From Kutzneria buriramensis (GTDB lineage: Bacteria > Actinomycetota > Actinomycetes > Mycobacteriales > Pseudonocardiaceae), in the NCBI RefSeq assembly GCF_003387475.1, contig NZ_QUNO01000022.1:143425-207424 (forward strand): a stretch of DNA of 64,000 nt. The letters are read 5' to 3'. Both the position numbers and the translations under genes were made by a program. The first letter of the stretch is position 1. Each line of letters begins with the position of its first letter. The notes under the pieces were generated by a model. That model was not told the DNA's origin. It did no database searches and was given only the letters and a program-made list of their open reading frames with translations. Shown here in pieces: positions 27,747-36,837 of this stretch.

Positions 27747-28934
27747 GTGAACAGCGAACAGCGGTCGGGAAGGCCCGACCGGGCCTTCAAACTGCTCGTC
27801 ACCGGCGGCGGGACGGGCGGCCACACCTACCCCGCCCTGACCGCGGTCCGCACGCTGCAGGCGCGTCTCGCGGGCGCCGGCAGGACAACGGACGTGCTGT
27901 GGATCGGCAAGGCCGGCGGGCTGGAGCAACAGGTCGCTGAAGCCGAAGGGATCCGGTTCGCCCCGGTCGCGACCGGCAAGATCCGGCGCGCCAAGAATCC
28001 ACTGAAGATGATATCCAAGGCTAACGTCACGGACATGGGGCGCGTGCCGTTGGGCGTGCTGCAGGCGCGATCGTTGGTCGCAGACTTCCACCCGGACGCC
28101 GTGCTCGCCACTGGCGGCTACGTGGCGGTGCCGGTTGGTCTGGCTGCCAAGGTGTGCCGCCGGCCCTTGGTGATCCACGAGCAGACCGTGCGGCTGGGCC
28201 TGACCAACAGTCTCTTGGCCCGTGTTGCCACGCGTGTCGCGCTCTCTTCCGAGTCGTCGTTGCCGTTGCTGCCGGCAGGGATCGCAGAAGACGCAGTGGT
28301 CACGGGCAACCCGGTGCGCCCCGAACTGCTGCACGGCCAGCCGGACAAGGCGGTGCAGGCGCTAGGGCTGCATGGGTTTTCGGCGGGCCTGCCGACGGTG
28401 TACGTGACGGGCGGCGCCCAGGGCGCCAAGCAGATCAACGACATGATCCGCGACGGCTTGCCGTGGCTGCTGGCGAAGGCGAACGTGATCCACCAGTGCG
28501 GTCGGGGCCGAGCCACCGAGTTGCAGGCGGCCGCCGCGTCCCTGCCTCGCGAGCTCGCGGGGCGGTACCTGGTGACCGAGTACGTCGGCCCGGAGCTGCC
28601 CGACGTGTACGCCTTGGCCGACGTGGTGATCTCCCGCAGCGGCGCGGGCACGATCGCCGAGTTGACGGCGTTGGGCAAGGCTTCCGTGCTGGTGCCGTTG
28701 GCGTCGTCGGCAGCCAACGAGCAGGTCCACAACGCCCAGAACCTCGCCGCGGCCGGCGCTGCGATCTCGTTGGTGGACGAGGTGTCGATGGAGACGTTGA
28801 CCGCCGCCCTGACGCCTTTGCTCGCTGACGCCGGCCGGCGTGAGGAGATCGCGCGGCGGGCTCGGTTGCGTGGCCGGACGGACGCGGCCGAACGGCTGGT
28901 CGACGCCGTCCTGGCCGCGGCCGACACGCGCTAG
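27747..28934 (+). CDS. MurG-like glycosyltransferase (GT28) paralogue
   Basis: 395 residues from GTG 27747 with GTGGAG nine bases upstream. The GT28 fold is clear: N-terminal glycine-rich loop TGGGTGGHTYPAL; GGYVAVPV and the HEQ motif; central VTGGAQGAKQIND; and the UDP-sugar site SRSGAGTIAELTALGKASVL with NEQVHNAQNL. MurG adds GlcNAc to lipid I. Here the region after HEQ reads TVRLGLTNSLL instead of NAVPGLANRLL, and no division or cell-wall genes surround it. A specialised paralogue rather than the housekeeping MurG is likely; the acceptor is unknown. Confidence 0.8.
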   Translation: MNSEQRSGRPDRAFKLLVTGGGTGGHTYPALTAVRTLQARLAGAGRTTDVLWIGKAGGLEQQVAEAEGIRFAPVATGKIRRAKNPLKMISKANVTDMGRVPLGVLQARSLVADFHPDAVLATGGYVAVPVGLAAKVCRRPLVIHEQTVRLGLTNSLLARVATRVALSSESSLPLLPAGIAEDAVVTGNPVRPELLHGQPDKAVQALGLHGFSAGLPTVYVTGGAQGAKQINDMIRDGLPWLLAKANVIHQCGRGRATELQAAAASLPRELAGRYLVTEYVGPELPDVYALADVVISRSGAGTIAELTALGKASVLVPLASSAANEQVHNAQNLAAAGAAISLVDEVSMETLTAALTPLLADAGRREEIARRARLRGRTDAAERLVDAVLAAADTR

Positions 28935-29161
28935 ACACCCGGCCGGCACCCTCCAGCACGACAGCGACGCAAGTTGGTGGACGCGTCGTAGCGGCGTCCT
29001 GAACGGATCCGACACGTCTGTGTCCTCCAGGTAGAGGGCAGCGCCGGGTAACCCCGCCAGGCGCAGCGGGATCACCTCAACCGTGCCGGTCTCACCCAGC
29101 GCCATAAGCATCCGGGCCGCTATGACTGGGCTTTTTGTGGGCATCGTGGTTCACTCAACGC

Positions 29162-30079
29162 ATGCCCACAAAACGCCCAGCCGAGGACGAGGTGGTCGAC
29201 GCGGTCGCTCGCCTTACGCGGCTCGGCCTGCCAGTCACCCCGGCCGCTGCTGACCCTGCTCTGCTGGAGTTGCGCGGGATCGTGGCCCGGGCGGTCGACC
29301 CCGCCGACCCGGCCAGCCGCACCGCGGCGCTGGACGGCACGCTGCGCGGCCTGCTCGCCCGGTTCCCCGACGCCCGCTACGCGACGGCGGCCCGTGCGCT
29401 GTTCGGCCTGCCGCCGGCCGAGCCCGGGCAGAACCTCACCGCCCGTCGAGAGCTGGCGGCTAAACAGGCCGGACACGAGGTGCACCACTTTCGCAAGCGG
29501 GTCGAGCCCAAACTTGTCGAGAAGCTGGCCTGGGAACTGCTCGCCGACGCCGACCGGTTCACCCGGCTGCCGATGATCGCCCCCCGCCTGGCGCCAACAA
29601 CCAGCCGGCAGCCGGTACAGGCCGACCCGTTCGCGTGGGAGGTCGCCGAGCATGAGGAGCACCTGTGCCGGCTGTGGTCGGCGATCTACGCCGCCCGCGC
29701 CGAACTGCTCACGGTCGAGCGGCTGGTCAGCCTGGACGCTGACCGGGTCGACGTCGTGCACGCCGCGGTGACCGCCGCGTGGCGGTGGGCGGCGGCCCGC
29801 GCCGAGGCCATCGGCTACACCACGGCGTTCGGCACCGACCTGGAGGCGGTGCCGAACGCCGACCTGGTCGCGCTGGCCGGCTGGGCCCCCACGCTCACGC
29901 AGGCACAGGCATCCCGGCTGACCGAGGCCGCCGCCGGCGGCGCCAGCCGCGAGCAGTTCGTGCACGCCCTGCACGACGAGACCGGGCTGGGCAACACCTG
30001 GATCGACGGCTTTCTCACCCCGCCGGCGGCCGCCGAACCCACCGATTCCATCGAGCAGGAGAACGGACCGACCACGTGA
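29162..30079 (+). CDS. hypothetical protein, first gene of synthetase-like/ASCH cassette
   Basis: 305 residues from ATG 29162. Helical, acidic, with a conserved-looking segment RRELAAKQAGHEVHHFRKRV that could bind nucleic acid, and no membrane segment. The stop overlaps the GTG of the kinase-like gene by 4 nt, implying joint translation. No family recognised. The 227 bp before it contain no convincing gene. Confidence 0.65.
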   Translation: MPTKRPAEDEVVDAVARLTRLGLPVTPAAADPALLELRGIVARAVDPADPASRTAALDGTLRGLLARFPDARYATAARALFGLPPAEPGQNLTARRELAAKQAGHEVHHFRKRVEPKLVEKLAWELLADADRFTRLPMIAPRLAPTTSRQPVQADPFAWEVAEHEEHLCRLWSAIYAARAELLTVERLVSLDADRVDVVHAAVTAAWRWAAARAEAIGYTTAFGTDLEAVPNADLVALAGWAPTLTQAQASRLTEAAAGGASREQFVHALHDETGLGNTWIDGFLTPPAAAEPTDSIEQENGPTT

Positions 30080-30684
30080 GCACCCCCACCACCCGCACCC
30101 TGGCCGCCGCCCTGGAAGCGGCTGCCGACGGCGACCCGCGCCGCTATGTCATCACCGGCGGCCCCTCCTCCGGCAAGGACGACCTGATCGCCGCCGTGCA
30201 CGCCGCCGGCATCCCGTGCATGAGCGAGGAGCCCGGCCGGGAGATCTACCGCAAGCACCGCGAACGGCTGGGCCGGCACCTGCTCAAGGAGGACCGGCGC
30301 GAGTACTCCCTCGAAGTGCTGGAGGCGTTCATCGCCGAGTACACCGCCCACACCCACGGGATCCGCTTCTACAACCGGGGCATCCCTGACGGCTACGGCT
30401 GGGAGGGCTTCTTCGGCCTCAAGCCGACCGCCGAGCTGGAAGACGCCACGAAGCGCTACCGCTACGACGCGATCTTCGTGCTGGACCCGTTGGACACCTT
30501 CGAGGACCCCGACGACATCGTGTGGGCCAAGGAACGGGAGATCCGCCGCGTCCACGAGCTGATCGTGCAGGGCTACTACGACGCCGGCTACGAGCCGGTG
30601 TTCGTCCCCGCCGACGCGGCCGCCGCCCGGCTGGACTTCATCTGCGCCAACCTGCGCCTGCCCAAACCGAGCCGAGGAGCGTGA
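30076..30684 (+). CDS. P-loop nucleotide kinase-like protein (AAA_28 type)
   Basis: 202 residues from GTG 30076. Walker A GGPSSGKDD at about residues 29-37 and the following strand PCMSEEPGREIYR match the AAA_28 family (NadR kinase/Ttd14-like), which transfers phosphate to small molecules or acts as a GTP-binding switch. A second acidic strand (YDAIFVLDPLDTFEDPDD) fits Walker B and lid. It sits between two coupled genes and probably modifies the substrate of the synthetase-like protein; inference. Confidence 0.75.
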   Translation: MSTPTTRTLAAALEAAADGDPRRYVITGGPSSGKDDLIAAVHAAGIPCMSEEPGREIYRKHRERLGRHLLKEDRREYSLEVLEAFIAEYTAHTHGIRFYNRGIPDGYGWEGFFGLKPTAELEDATKRYRYDAIFVLDPLDTFEDPDDIVWAKEREIRRVHELIVQGYYDAGYEPVFVPADAAAARLDFICANLRLPKPSRGA

Positions 30685-32165
30685 TGGCGGTGTCCCGCAC
30701 CACCAAGCCCGGCACACCCGGGCTGCTGGTCTCGCCGAACAGCGTGCTGGCCAACGCGTTGCTGCGGTCAATCGACCTGCTACGCCCCCGGGTGCTGGCC
30801 TCGCGGCCGTCCCGAATCGAGTTCGTGGTCGGCACCCAGATCAACGGAGCTCCGCACCTGGGCACCAATCTGGTGCAGACCGCGGCGTTCCTGCTGGCCA
30901 AGATCGCCCGCCGGGAGTTCTCCATCGACACCACGGTCCGGTTCGGCGCCTTGGACAACGCCCCGCACGAGGTCATCCTGGACCCGGAGACCCACCACGC
31001 CTACCAGCAGACTTACTTCCACGCGCTGGGCAAGGACCGCATCGGCGAGCTGATCGACGGCTACTACCGGGCCTTCTTCAACTCGCTGTCCGAGGCGACC
31101 GGCACGCCGTACGTGATCGAGACCTACACCGACCAGCAGGCCAGCCCCGGCTTCCGCGCGGAGTTCCTGCGCACGCTGGAACGCATCGAGGACATCCGCT
31201 GGTGGATGGCCCCGTCCCACGGTGTCGTGCACATCCGGGTGCCCTGCCCGGAGTGTGGGTGGGCGGAGAAGCGCGGCGACCGCACCAAACTCGTCAGCTT
31301 GGACGAGGACGGCGCCACGTTCACGGCGGTGTGTCTGGACCACGGTGACTACGAGGTCCACATCGACCCGGAAGACGATCAGCCATACCTCGACCTGGCC
31401 ACCTTGTACCGGAACCTGGTCAAGGAACGCGCGCTGGGACGCGACGGCGACGTGCTGCACGTGATGATGAAAGGCGGCGACTGGACCTTCGGCTGCCAGC
31501 TCGTCGACGGCGCCCTGGGCGCGCTGAGCACCCCGCCGGCGGCGATGCCCTCGCGGATCTTCACCCCGCAGGTGCTCGCGCCGACCGGGGCGAAGCTGTC
31601 GAAGTCGCTGCTGCGCGAGCAGGGCAAAGGCGTGCTGCCGGCCGACGTGGAGCCGTGGATGCTGGACACCACCGCCTGGCCCGGCGACGTCGACAACTAC
31701 GTCGACTCCCTGGTGTGGCTGGTCTCCGAGCTGCTGACCGACCCCAAGCACTTCTTCCGCTCGTTCACTGTCAAGGAACTGGGACGCCTGATGACCGCCC
31801 GACCCGTCTCGCTGCCCGTGCGCGCCCACGAGATGGGCATCTACAAGCGCTACTTCGACCTGATCGCGACCGGCCGCAAGACCACGGAGATCCGGGTCAA
31901 CGACTCCAGTCGCCGCAACATCAAGGTGGGCAACCTGATCCGGTTCCGCTGCCAGGGCGACGAGGTCCTCACCAGGGTCACCAAGGTCGCCCGCTACGAC
32001 TCCTTCGAGGAGATGTTCGACCACGAGCCGGTCGCGTCGGTCAATCCGCTGGCCACGCGGGAGGACCAGCTGGCCAACATTCGGCAGATCTACCCGCCCG
32101 AGCGTGAAGCGCTGGGCGTGGTGGCGATCGGGATCGAGTTGGTCGATCCGCCACGGCCGGCCTGA
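30684..32165 (+). CDS. class I tRNA-synthetase-like protein fused to ASCH domain
   Basis: 493 residues from ATG 30684, overlapping the previous stop by one base, GAGGAG upstream. The N-terminal part shows a class I aminoacyl-tRNA synthetase Rossmann core: GTQINGAPHLGTN is a HIGH-type motif and GAKLSKSLLREQG is a KMSKS-type loop. The spacing and CPECGW/zinc-like insert recall class I lysyl-tRNA synthetases. No anticodon-binding domain follows. Residues from about 390 onward form an ASCH domain (YFDLIATGRKTTEIRV, VGNLIRFRCQGDEVLTRV). It likely activates or recognises an RNA or amino-acyl compound outside normal translation. Confidence 0.8.
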   Translation: MAVSRTTKPGTPGLLVSPNSVLANALLRSIDLLRPRVLASRPSRIEFVVGTQINGAPHLGTNLVQTAAFLLAKIARREFSIDTTVRFGALDNAPHEVILDPETHHAYQQTYFHALGKDRIGELIDGYYRAFFNSLSEATGTPYVIETYTDQQASPGFRAEFLRTLERIEDIRWWMAPSHGVVHIRVPCPECGWAEKRGDRTKLVSLDEDGATFTAVCLDHGDYEVHIDPEDDQPYLDLATLYRNLVKERALGRDGDVLHVMMKGGDWTFGCQLVDGALGALSTPPAAMPSRIFTPQVLAPTGAKLSKSLLREQGKGVLPADVEPWMLDTTAWPGDVDNYVDSLVWLVSELLTDPKHFFRSFTVKELGRLMTARPVSLPVRAHEMGIYKRYFDLIATGRKTTEIRVNDSSRRNIKVGNLIRFRCQGDEVLTRVTKVARYDSFEEMFDHEPVASVNPLATREDQLANIRQIYPPEREALGVVAIGIELVDPPRPA

Positions 32166-32184
32166 CCAGCGCCTGGTGCTCTGC

Positions 32185-32220
32185 GGTCCCCGCCGAACGG
32201 GTTGGTGTTCGGCGGGGACC
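32185..32220. terminator. strong hairpin terminator of the cassette
   Basis: GGTCCCCGCCGAAC and its exact complement (14-bp stem) with an 8-base loop, 20 bp after the stop of the synthetase-like/ASCH gene. Confidence 0.75.
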
Positions 32221-32331
32221 GTTCGCGTCGCTGGCCAGCGCGGTTGTGGTCACGGCGGCGCCGTCACCGGTATGGCTGGACGCCGACCAGCTATACGGCG
32301 ACGCCGTGTAGCGCCGGGCCGCCGTAGTCGG

Positions 32332-32523
32332 TCAGGAACGCCTGCGGGCAGCCTCCAACTCGGCCCGACTGAACACCGTGCCGTTGGGCACGTCCTTCTT
32401 GGTCAACTTCGTCAGCCCGTTGCCCTGCGGCGCCTCGGGCAAGTCGATGGGTTCGGTGTTGACGTTGTCGAGCAGCCGTTCGATCAGCGGAGCAATGTAG
32501 GAGCCGGAGTAGCCCCAGGCCAC
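32332..32523 (-). CDS. out-of-frame C-terminal part of the 32484-33710 gene
   Basis: A 63-codon frame beginning at GTG 32523 and overlapping the end of the next gene by 40 bases. It reads as a natural continuation: the joined frames give GTLYP...GGKYDVAWGYSGSYI, a coherent Trp/Tyr/Gly-rich strand pair, followed by a helical end (KKDVPNGTVFSRAELEAARR). No ribosome site precedes it. It is more likely the true C-terminus of the upstream gene after a frameshift than an independent gene. Confidence 0.55.
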   Translation of the reverse strand: MAWGYSGSYIAPLIERLLDNVNTEPIDLPEAPQGNGLTKLTKKDVPNGTVFSRAELEAARRRS

Positions 32524-33710
32524 GTCGTACTTACCGCCCGGGCGGGGTACAGGGTTCCGTCACCGGTGCGGACCCACAGGCTGTGGCCGCCGTTGTCGAT
32601 GATCAGCTCGGCCAGCGGGGTGGTGGCGGGGAGCCGGCGGGGCAGCGCGGTGACGTATTCCTCCACCTCGCCGTGGAAGTCGACCAGCTCCACGACGGGT
32701 GCGCCGGTTGCCCGGTCGACCAGACGTCGCTGGACTTGCGGGTAGTACTTCGGCGCGAAGTGCCCGAACCGGGGGTCCGGGACGTGTATCGGCACCTCGT
32801 CCAACTGCTTGAGCCACTCGTCGAGCATCGCGGTCTCGCCCACGCGGTAGCGGTCGATCGCCGCGAATGGCAGGTGGTGCTCCGCACCGAACATGTGGAT
32901 GCACTCGATGACGCGCACCGCCAGGGTGTCATGCCTGCTGCTGATCTCGGCGAAGACGGCGCGGATCGCGGTCTCGCCGAGGTCGTCGAGTGCCTTCGGC
33001 TGTGGCACGTCGATCGCGGCGGCACCGAGGACGAGTCGGTCGGTAAAGGCCGCGGGGTGGTCCTCGTCGAAGGCTTGGAAGTGCTCGTCGGTCGCCGCCT
33101 CGGCCGCCCACCGGCTGAGCGTGCCAGCGTCGTGCAGCACGCGCAGGTAGTAGTACATCAGCACGCGATGGGTCGGAGAGTCCGGCGGGTACAGCGCCGA
33201 CATCTGCAGCAGCGGCGACACGTCCGGGCTCAGCACGGGCGTCGTGGTGACCGGGGGATGGCCGGGCCGCCAGGCCGTCATCAAGTCCTCGAAGGCGACG
33301 TCCTTGGGCCAGTACGGGGCCGGCTGGCCGATGGCACGGGCGTAGTACCGCCACAGCCGACCGCGGTCGTGCGCGTCCTCAATGGACAAGTCGATCACGT
33401 CCGGGCCGTCGGGCGCGTGGAATCCCTCGCGGGCGACCTGGATCAGGCATTTCGTTTCAGGTTTGAGGTCGCGCACCCAGTCCGACCGGCTCCAGCCGTT
33501 GTTGTCGGTGGTCGCGTAGGCGGCCGTCAGCACCCCGGCCGCGGTGCCCCAGTTGAGGAAGAGGTACCCGGGAATCAGGTCGAACGTCTCCGCGCCGAGG
33601 TAGGGGACGGGCGCAGTCGCCTTCGGCATGTCCTGGAGGGCGATCAACGGCGTCCGGGGCGGGTTCGGCCCGTCGTCGCGTTGTGGGTTGTCCCGTTTGA
33701 AAAACGGCAC
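32484..33710 (-). CDS. hypothetical protein, probably frameshifted near its 3' end
   Basis: 408 residues from GTG 33710 with GGAG nine bases upstream. Soluble, aromatic-rich, no recognised domain. The last 15 or so codons (ARAVSTTWPGATPAPTLL) look like out-of-frame translation. The other frame continues into sequence that fits the protein. The switch falls in the palindromic CCGCCCGGGCGG at about 32535-32546, a plausible slip or sequencing-error site. See the separate finding. Confidence 0.65.
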   Translation of the reverse strand: MPFFKRDNPQRDDGPNPPRTPLIALQDMPKATAPVPYLGAETFDLIPGYLFLNWGTAAGVLTAAYATTDNNGWSRSDWVRDLKPETKCLIQVAREGFHAPDGPDVIDLSIEDAHDRGRLWRYYARAIGQPAPYWPKDVAFEDLMTAWRPGHPPVTTTPVLSPDVSPLLQMSALYPPDSPTHRVLMYYYLRVLHDAGTLSRWAAEAATDEHFQAFDEDHPAAFTDRLVLGAAAIDVPQPKALDDLGETAIRAVFAEISSRHDTLAVRVIECIHMFGAEHHLPFAAIDRYRVGETAMLDEWLKQLDEVPIHVPDPRFGHFAPKYYPQVQRRLVDRATGAPVVELVDFHGEVEEYVTALPRRLPATTPLAELIIDNGGHSLWVRTGDGTLYPARAVSTTWPGATPAPTLLR

Positions 33711-33808
33711 TGGTCATTCTCCGTTCGTGGCTGGGGCTGCGGGTCGAAGGAAGCCCGACCAGGGGCCAAGCGGCGCCGAGGTTGGCCGGAGCGTGGCCGC
33801 GACGATGG

Positions 33809-35809
33809 TCAGGACGCTGTCGACAGGGCGTCGGGCGACTGGTAAGCGGCGGCCTGGACTTGGTAGAGATCGTGGTAGCGGGTGCCAGGCCCCAGCGACA
33901 TCAGTTCGTCGTGGGTGCCTTCGGCGACGACTCGTCCTTCGTCGAACACGTAGATCTTGGTGCACGTGCGCACCGAGGCCATTCGGTGGGTGATCAGCAC
34001 GCAGGTGGTGTCCTCGTCCAACTCCGCCAGCGAGCGGTAGATCCGGGCTTCGGCGAGGGCGTCCAGGCTGGCGGTGGGCTCGTCGGCGATCAGTAGGCTG
34101 CCCTGCCGAAAGAGGGCGCGGGCGATAGCCACGCGCTGTTCTTGGCCGCCGGACAGGTGGGTGCCCAGCACGAACTGCTTGGACAGCATGGTGCGCCAGC
34201 CGTGGGGTGCGCTGGCCGCCACGTCGTCGGCGCCGGCCGCGGCCGCGGCGGCGAGCAGAGCGGTGTCGTCCAGGTCGTGGCGGTCGGGGCGCCCGTAGCG
34301 GATGTTGTCGGCAAGGCTGACCGGCCAGTGGATGGCGTCCTGCATGACGATGGCGACGCCGTCGAACAGGGAGTCCGGGTCAACCTGAGCTACGTCGACA
34401 CCGTCGCGGAGGATGCGTCCACTGGTAGGGAGGTAGAGGCCGGCGAGCAGCTTCGCGGTCGTGGTCTTGCCCGAGCCGTTCAGGCCGGCGAAGGCGACCT
34501 TCTCCCCGCGGCGGATGCGCAGGGTGACGTCGTGCAGCACGAGTTTCTCCGAGCCGGGGTAGGCGAAGGACACGTGGGCGAACTCGTAGGTCTCCGGCGC
34601 GGTCGGGGCTCGTCCGGCCACGGCGGGTCGGACGCGGTCGGCGCAGTCGCGCAGGAACTCGCGGAAGGCGTTGACGTACAGGGATTCTTCGTAGAGCCGG
34701 TTGACAGCGAGCACGACGTCGGCGAGGCGCGCGCGGGAGGTCTGGATGGCGATAAGGGCGCTGCCGGCCACCGGCAGGGGAACTCGTCCGATGAGCACGA
34801 AGAGCCCGAGCAGGGCGTAGGCCAGGCCGAGGCCTACGCCTCCGGCCGCGCGGCCGAGCAGTCGGGTGCGGGCCTGCCGGCTGGCCAGGGCGAGTTCTTC
34901 GTCCTGCAGAATGTCGCCGAACTTGGCCAGTTCGGCCAGCAGTGCCGGTTGGGCCTGGTAGGCGCGGATCTCCGGGGCGGCTTCCTCGTTGTCGGCCAGG
35001 CGCTCGATCAGCCAACGTCGGCGGCGGAAGGGGGAGAGGCGGCGCATCATGTCGTAGAGGGCGCGGGAGTTGGACAGCGCGGCCCAGGAGTCGGGCACAA
35101 CCGAGATGAGCAACGCCGGCAGCAGCATCGGGTCGAGCAAGGCCAGTGTGGTCGCGGTGGCGGCGAGGCCGGTGAGCGATCCGACGGCGGTGACCATCCG
35201 CGTCCAGGCGCCGTCGACGTGCATGCTGCCCGACTGGGAGGCCAGCTCGCGGGCGTCGTACCAGGTCGCGTCGTCGTAGGCGGAGACCGGCACGGTGATG
35301 GAGGCGGTGAACACCTCCTCCCCGCAGGCTCGGCGCATCAGCACGCTGGTGACCTCGGTGCCGTACTGGCTGATCGCGTCGGCCAACCGCTGGACGGCCA
35401 GCGCGCTCATCACCACCAGCACGGCGGGCACCGCGGCCAGCAGGCGCTGCGGGGTCGGCGCCGTGGTGAACAGTTGGCGCAGCACCGAGGCGGTGGAGTA
35501 GAGGCCGACACCGGACGCAACGCCGCTGACGGCAGTGGTGATCAGGACCAGGACCACGATGGTCGGCCGCTGCGCCCATGCTCGGGCGGCGAGGTAGCGA
35601 GCGGTGTCGGGCAAGCGCAGCACCATGCGCCACAGGGAGGTATTACGGGCCTGCGTCTCGAAGGCGGCCGACCTCCACTTTGGAGTGACCAGCTCGTTTT
35701 CGGTGCCAGCGAAGGGGTTTTCCACTGGTCGGCGGCGTCGGGCCACAGCACCTCCCTGCCTTGGCCGGCCGGGCGACCGGGCACGATCTTCTATAGCGAA
35801 CCGACGCAT
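33809..35809 (-). CDS. ABC exporter, fused permease and ATPase
   Basis: 666 residues from ATG 35809; the true start may be later because the N-terminal 55 residues are basic and unstructured. The transmembrane domain (about 80-400) holds the expected hydrophobic spans (TIVVLVLITTAVSGVASGV, YALLGLFVLIGRV). The nucleotide-binding domain has Walker A GLNGSGKTT, signature LSGGQEQR, Walker B LLIADEP and switch His in CVLITHR. A half-size exporter, presumably a homodimer moving a lipid, peptide or drug outward. No precursor-peptide gene lies beside it. Confidence 0.85.
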   Translation of the reverse strand: MRRFAIEDRARSPGRPRQGGAVARRRRPVENPFAGTENELVTPKWRSAAFETQARNTSLWRMVLRLPDTARYLAARAWAQRPTIVVLVLITTAVSGVASGVGLYSTASVLRQLFTTAPTPQRLLAAVPAVLVVMSALAVQRLADAISQYGTEVTSVLMRRACGEEVFTASITVPVSAYDDATWYDARELASQSGSMHVDGAWTRMVTAVGSLTGLAATATTLALLDPMLLPALLISVVPDSWAALSNSRALYDMMRRLSPFRRRRWLIERLADNEEAAPEIRAYQAQPALLAELAKFGDILQDEELALASRQARTRLLGRAAGGVGLGLAYALLGLFVLIGRVPLPVAGSALIAIQTSRARLADVVLAVNRLYEESLYVNAFREFLRDCADRVRPAVAGRAPTAPETYEFAHVSFAYPGSEKLVLHDVTLRIRRGEKVAFAGLNGSGKTTTAKLLAGLYLPTSGRILRDGVDVAQVDPDSLFDGVAIVMQDAIHWPVSLADNIRYGRPDRHDLDDTALLAAAAAAGADDVAASAPHGWRTMLSKQFVLGTHLSGGQEQRVAIARALFRQGSLLIADEPTASLDALAEARIYRSLAELDEDTTCVLITHRMASVRTCTKIYVFDEGRVVAEGTHDELMSLGPGTRYHDLYQVQAAAYQSPDALSTAS

Positions 35810-35811
35810 GG

Positions 35812-35827
35812 TCGAACAGGCGTTCGG
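35812..35827. promoter_or_regulatory. LexA-box-like site at ABC exporter start
   Basis: TCGAACAGGCGTTCGG fits the actinobacterial LexA consensus TCGAAC-N4-GTTCGA with one mismatch. It lies 2 bp upstream of the annotated exporter start, consistent with SOS control if the true start is downstream. One-mismatch sites can occur by chance. Confidence 0.4.
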
Positions 35828-35935
35828 GTAGAAGCCGTTGGAGAAGTCACCGGATCAGGGCATTCGACACGCTGCGGAGTACCGGATATTCGGGATTGAC
35901 CACAGCTGCGCCGGCTCTCGTGGTCAGATGGCGAG

Positions 35936-36718
35936 GTGGACCCGGCGCAGTTGTCCGACGAGCAGGTGCAGCACCAGTGGCAGAGGATCGCTACGCGGGC
36001 GCACTCCTTGATCGAGCGCTCCGGCTCGCCGACGGGGTTCGCGGTCGCCTCGGGCAGCCCGCTGGCCGGCGATGACGCCGCGGCGACTCCGTATCGAGTC
36101 TCCGATGCGGCTCAGGTGTGCCTGCTGAGCGCGATCGATCATCTGCACGCCTTGTGCGCGCTGGTCCTGCATTCCGGCTACTTGCACGCCACGGCACCGT
36201 TCACCCTCGCTCGGGGTGCGCTGGAGACCGCCTCGGCCGCGGTCTGGATGCTGTGCCCGGCCGGCAGGGATGACCGTGTTCGGCGCGCCCTGCAGTGGAA
36301 CGCCAAGGACATCACCGACGGCGACCGGGCGGCACGCTCCGCCGGCGTCCCGGTGCCGGTGTCGTTGCAGGAGCGGATGGACAAGCTCGAGGTCGTGGCC
36401 GCGCGCCGGGGGTTGGACTTCACGGGCATCCGCCGCGGGTACACCAGCAGCGAGGCGGTCAAGGCCGCCGAGGAGCAGCTCGACACCGCGATGGGGGTGC
36501 TCTTCCCGTGGCAGTTCGCGTCAGGTCACGCGCACGGCCGACGGTGGAACATACTGGGTGTCGTTCAGGGGGAGCACGTGACGCCTGCGACGGAGGCTGG
36601 CGTTTCCACCCTTCGGATCGAAGGCGACTACCGTCTCTCCTTGTACCCGACCTGGGCGGCCGAGGAGGCCGTTTCCGGCGCGGTACAGCTGTTCGATCGG
36701 CGGGCGGCGGCATCGTGA
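35936..36718 (+). CDS. hypothetical helical (HEPN-like) protein
   Basis: 260 residues from GTG 35936. The centre is a helical bundle with histidines and an aromatic pair (SAIDHLHALCALVLHSG, LARGALETASAAVWMLCP, RRALQWNAKDI), the sort of pattern seen in HEPN- or DUF5677-like proteins of conflict systems; the RNase Rx4-6H motif is not clear. Divergent from the ABC exporter, 126 bp apart. Function unknown. Confidence 0.55.
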   Translation: MDPAQLSDEQVQHQWQRIATRAHSLIERSGSPTGFAVASGSPLAGDDAAATPYRVSDAAQVCLLSAIDHLHALCALVLHSGYLHATAPFTLARGALETASAAVWMLCPAGRDDRVRRALQWNAKDITDGDRAARSAGVPVPVSLQERMDKLEVVAARRGLDFTGIRRGYTSSEAVKAAEEQLDTAMGVLFPWQFASGHAHGRRWNILGVVQGEHVTPATEAGVSTLRIEGDYRLSLYPTWAAEEAVSGAVQLFDRRAAAS

Positions 36719-36837
36719 TGGTCCATGACGGATAGCACACACCAGCCCCGGATTTCACTCGTCCGCGCCCGCTCTCTGACACATCATCAGCGTGCAAGAA
36801 CATGCCAAGAACAGATTTGGCGAATTCGCAGCCAGTG

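Noticed and set aside
28362..29144. 260-codon minus-strand frame ending inside murG-like gene
   Set aside because: First 45 codons (MPTKSPVIAARMLMALGE) look coding-like and resemble the tail of the protein ending at 9183, but the rest is antisense of the MurG-like gene; at most a short gene remnant in 28935-29144.
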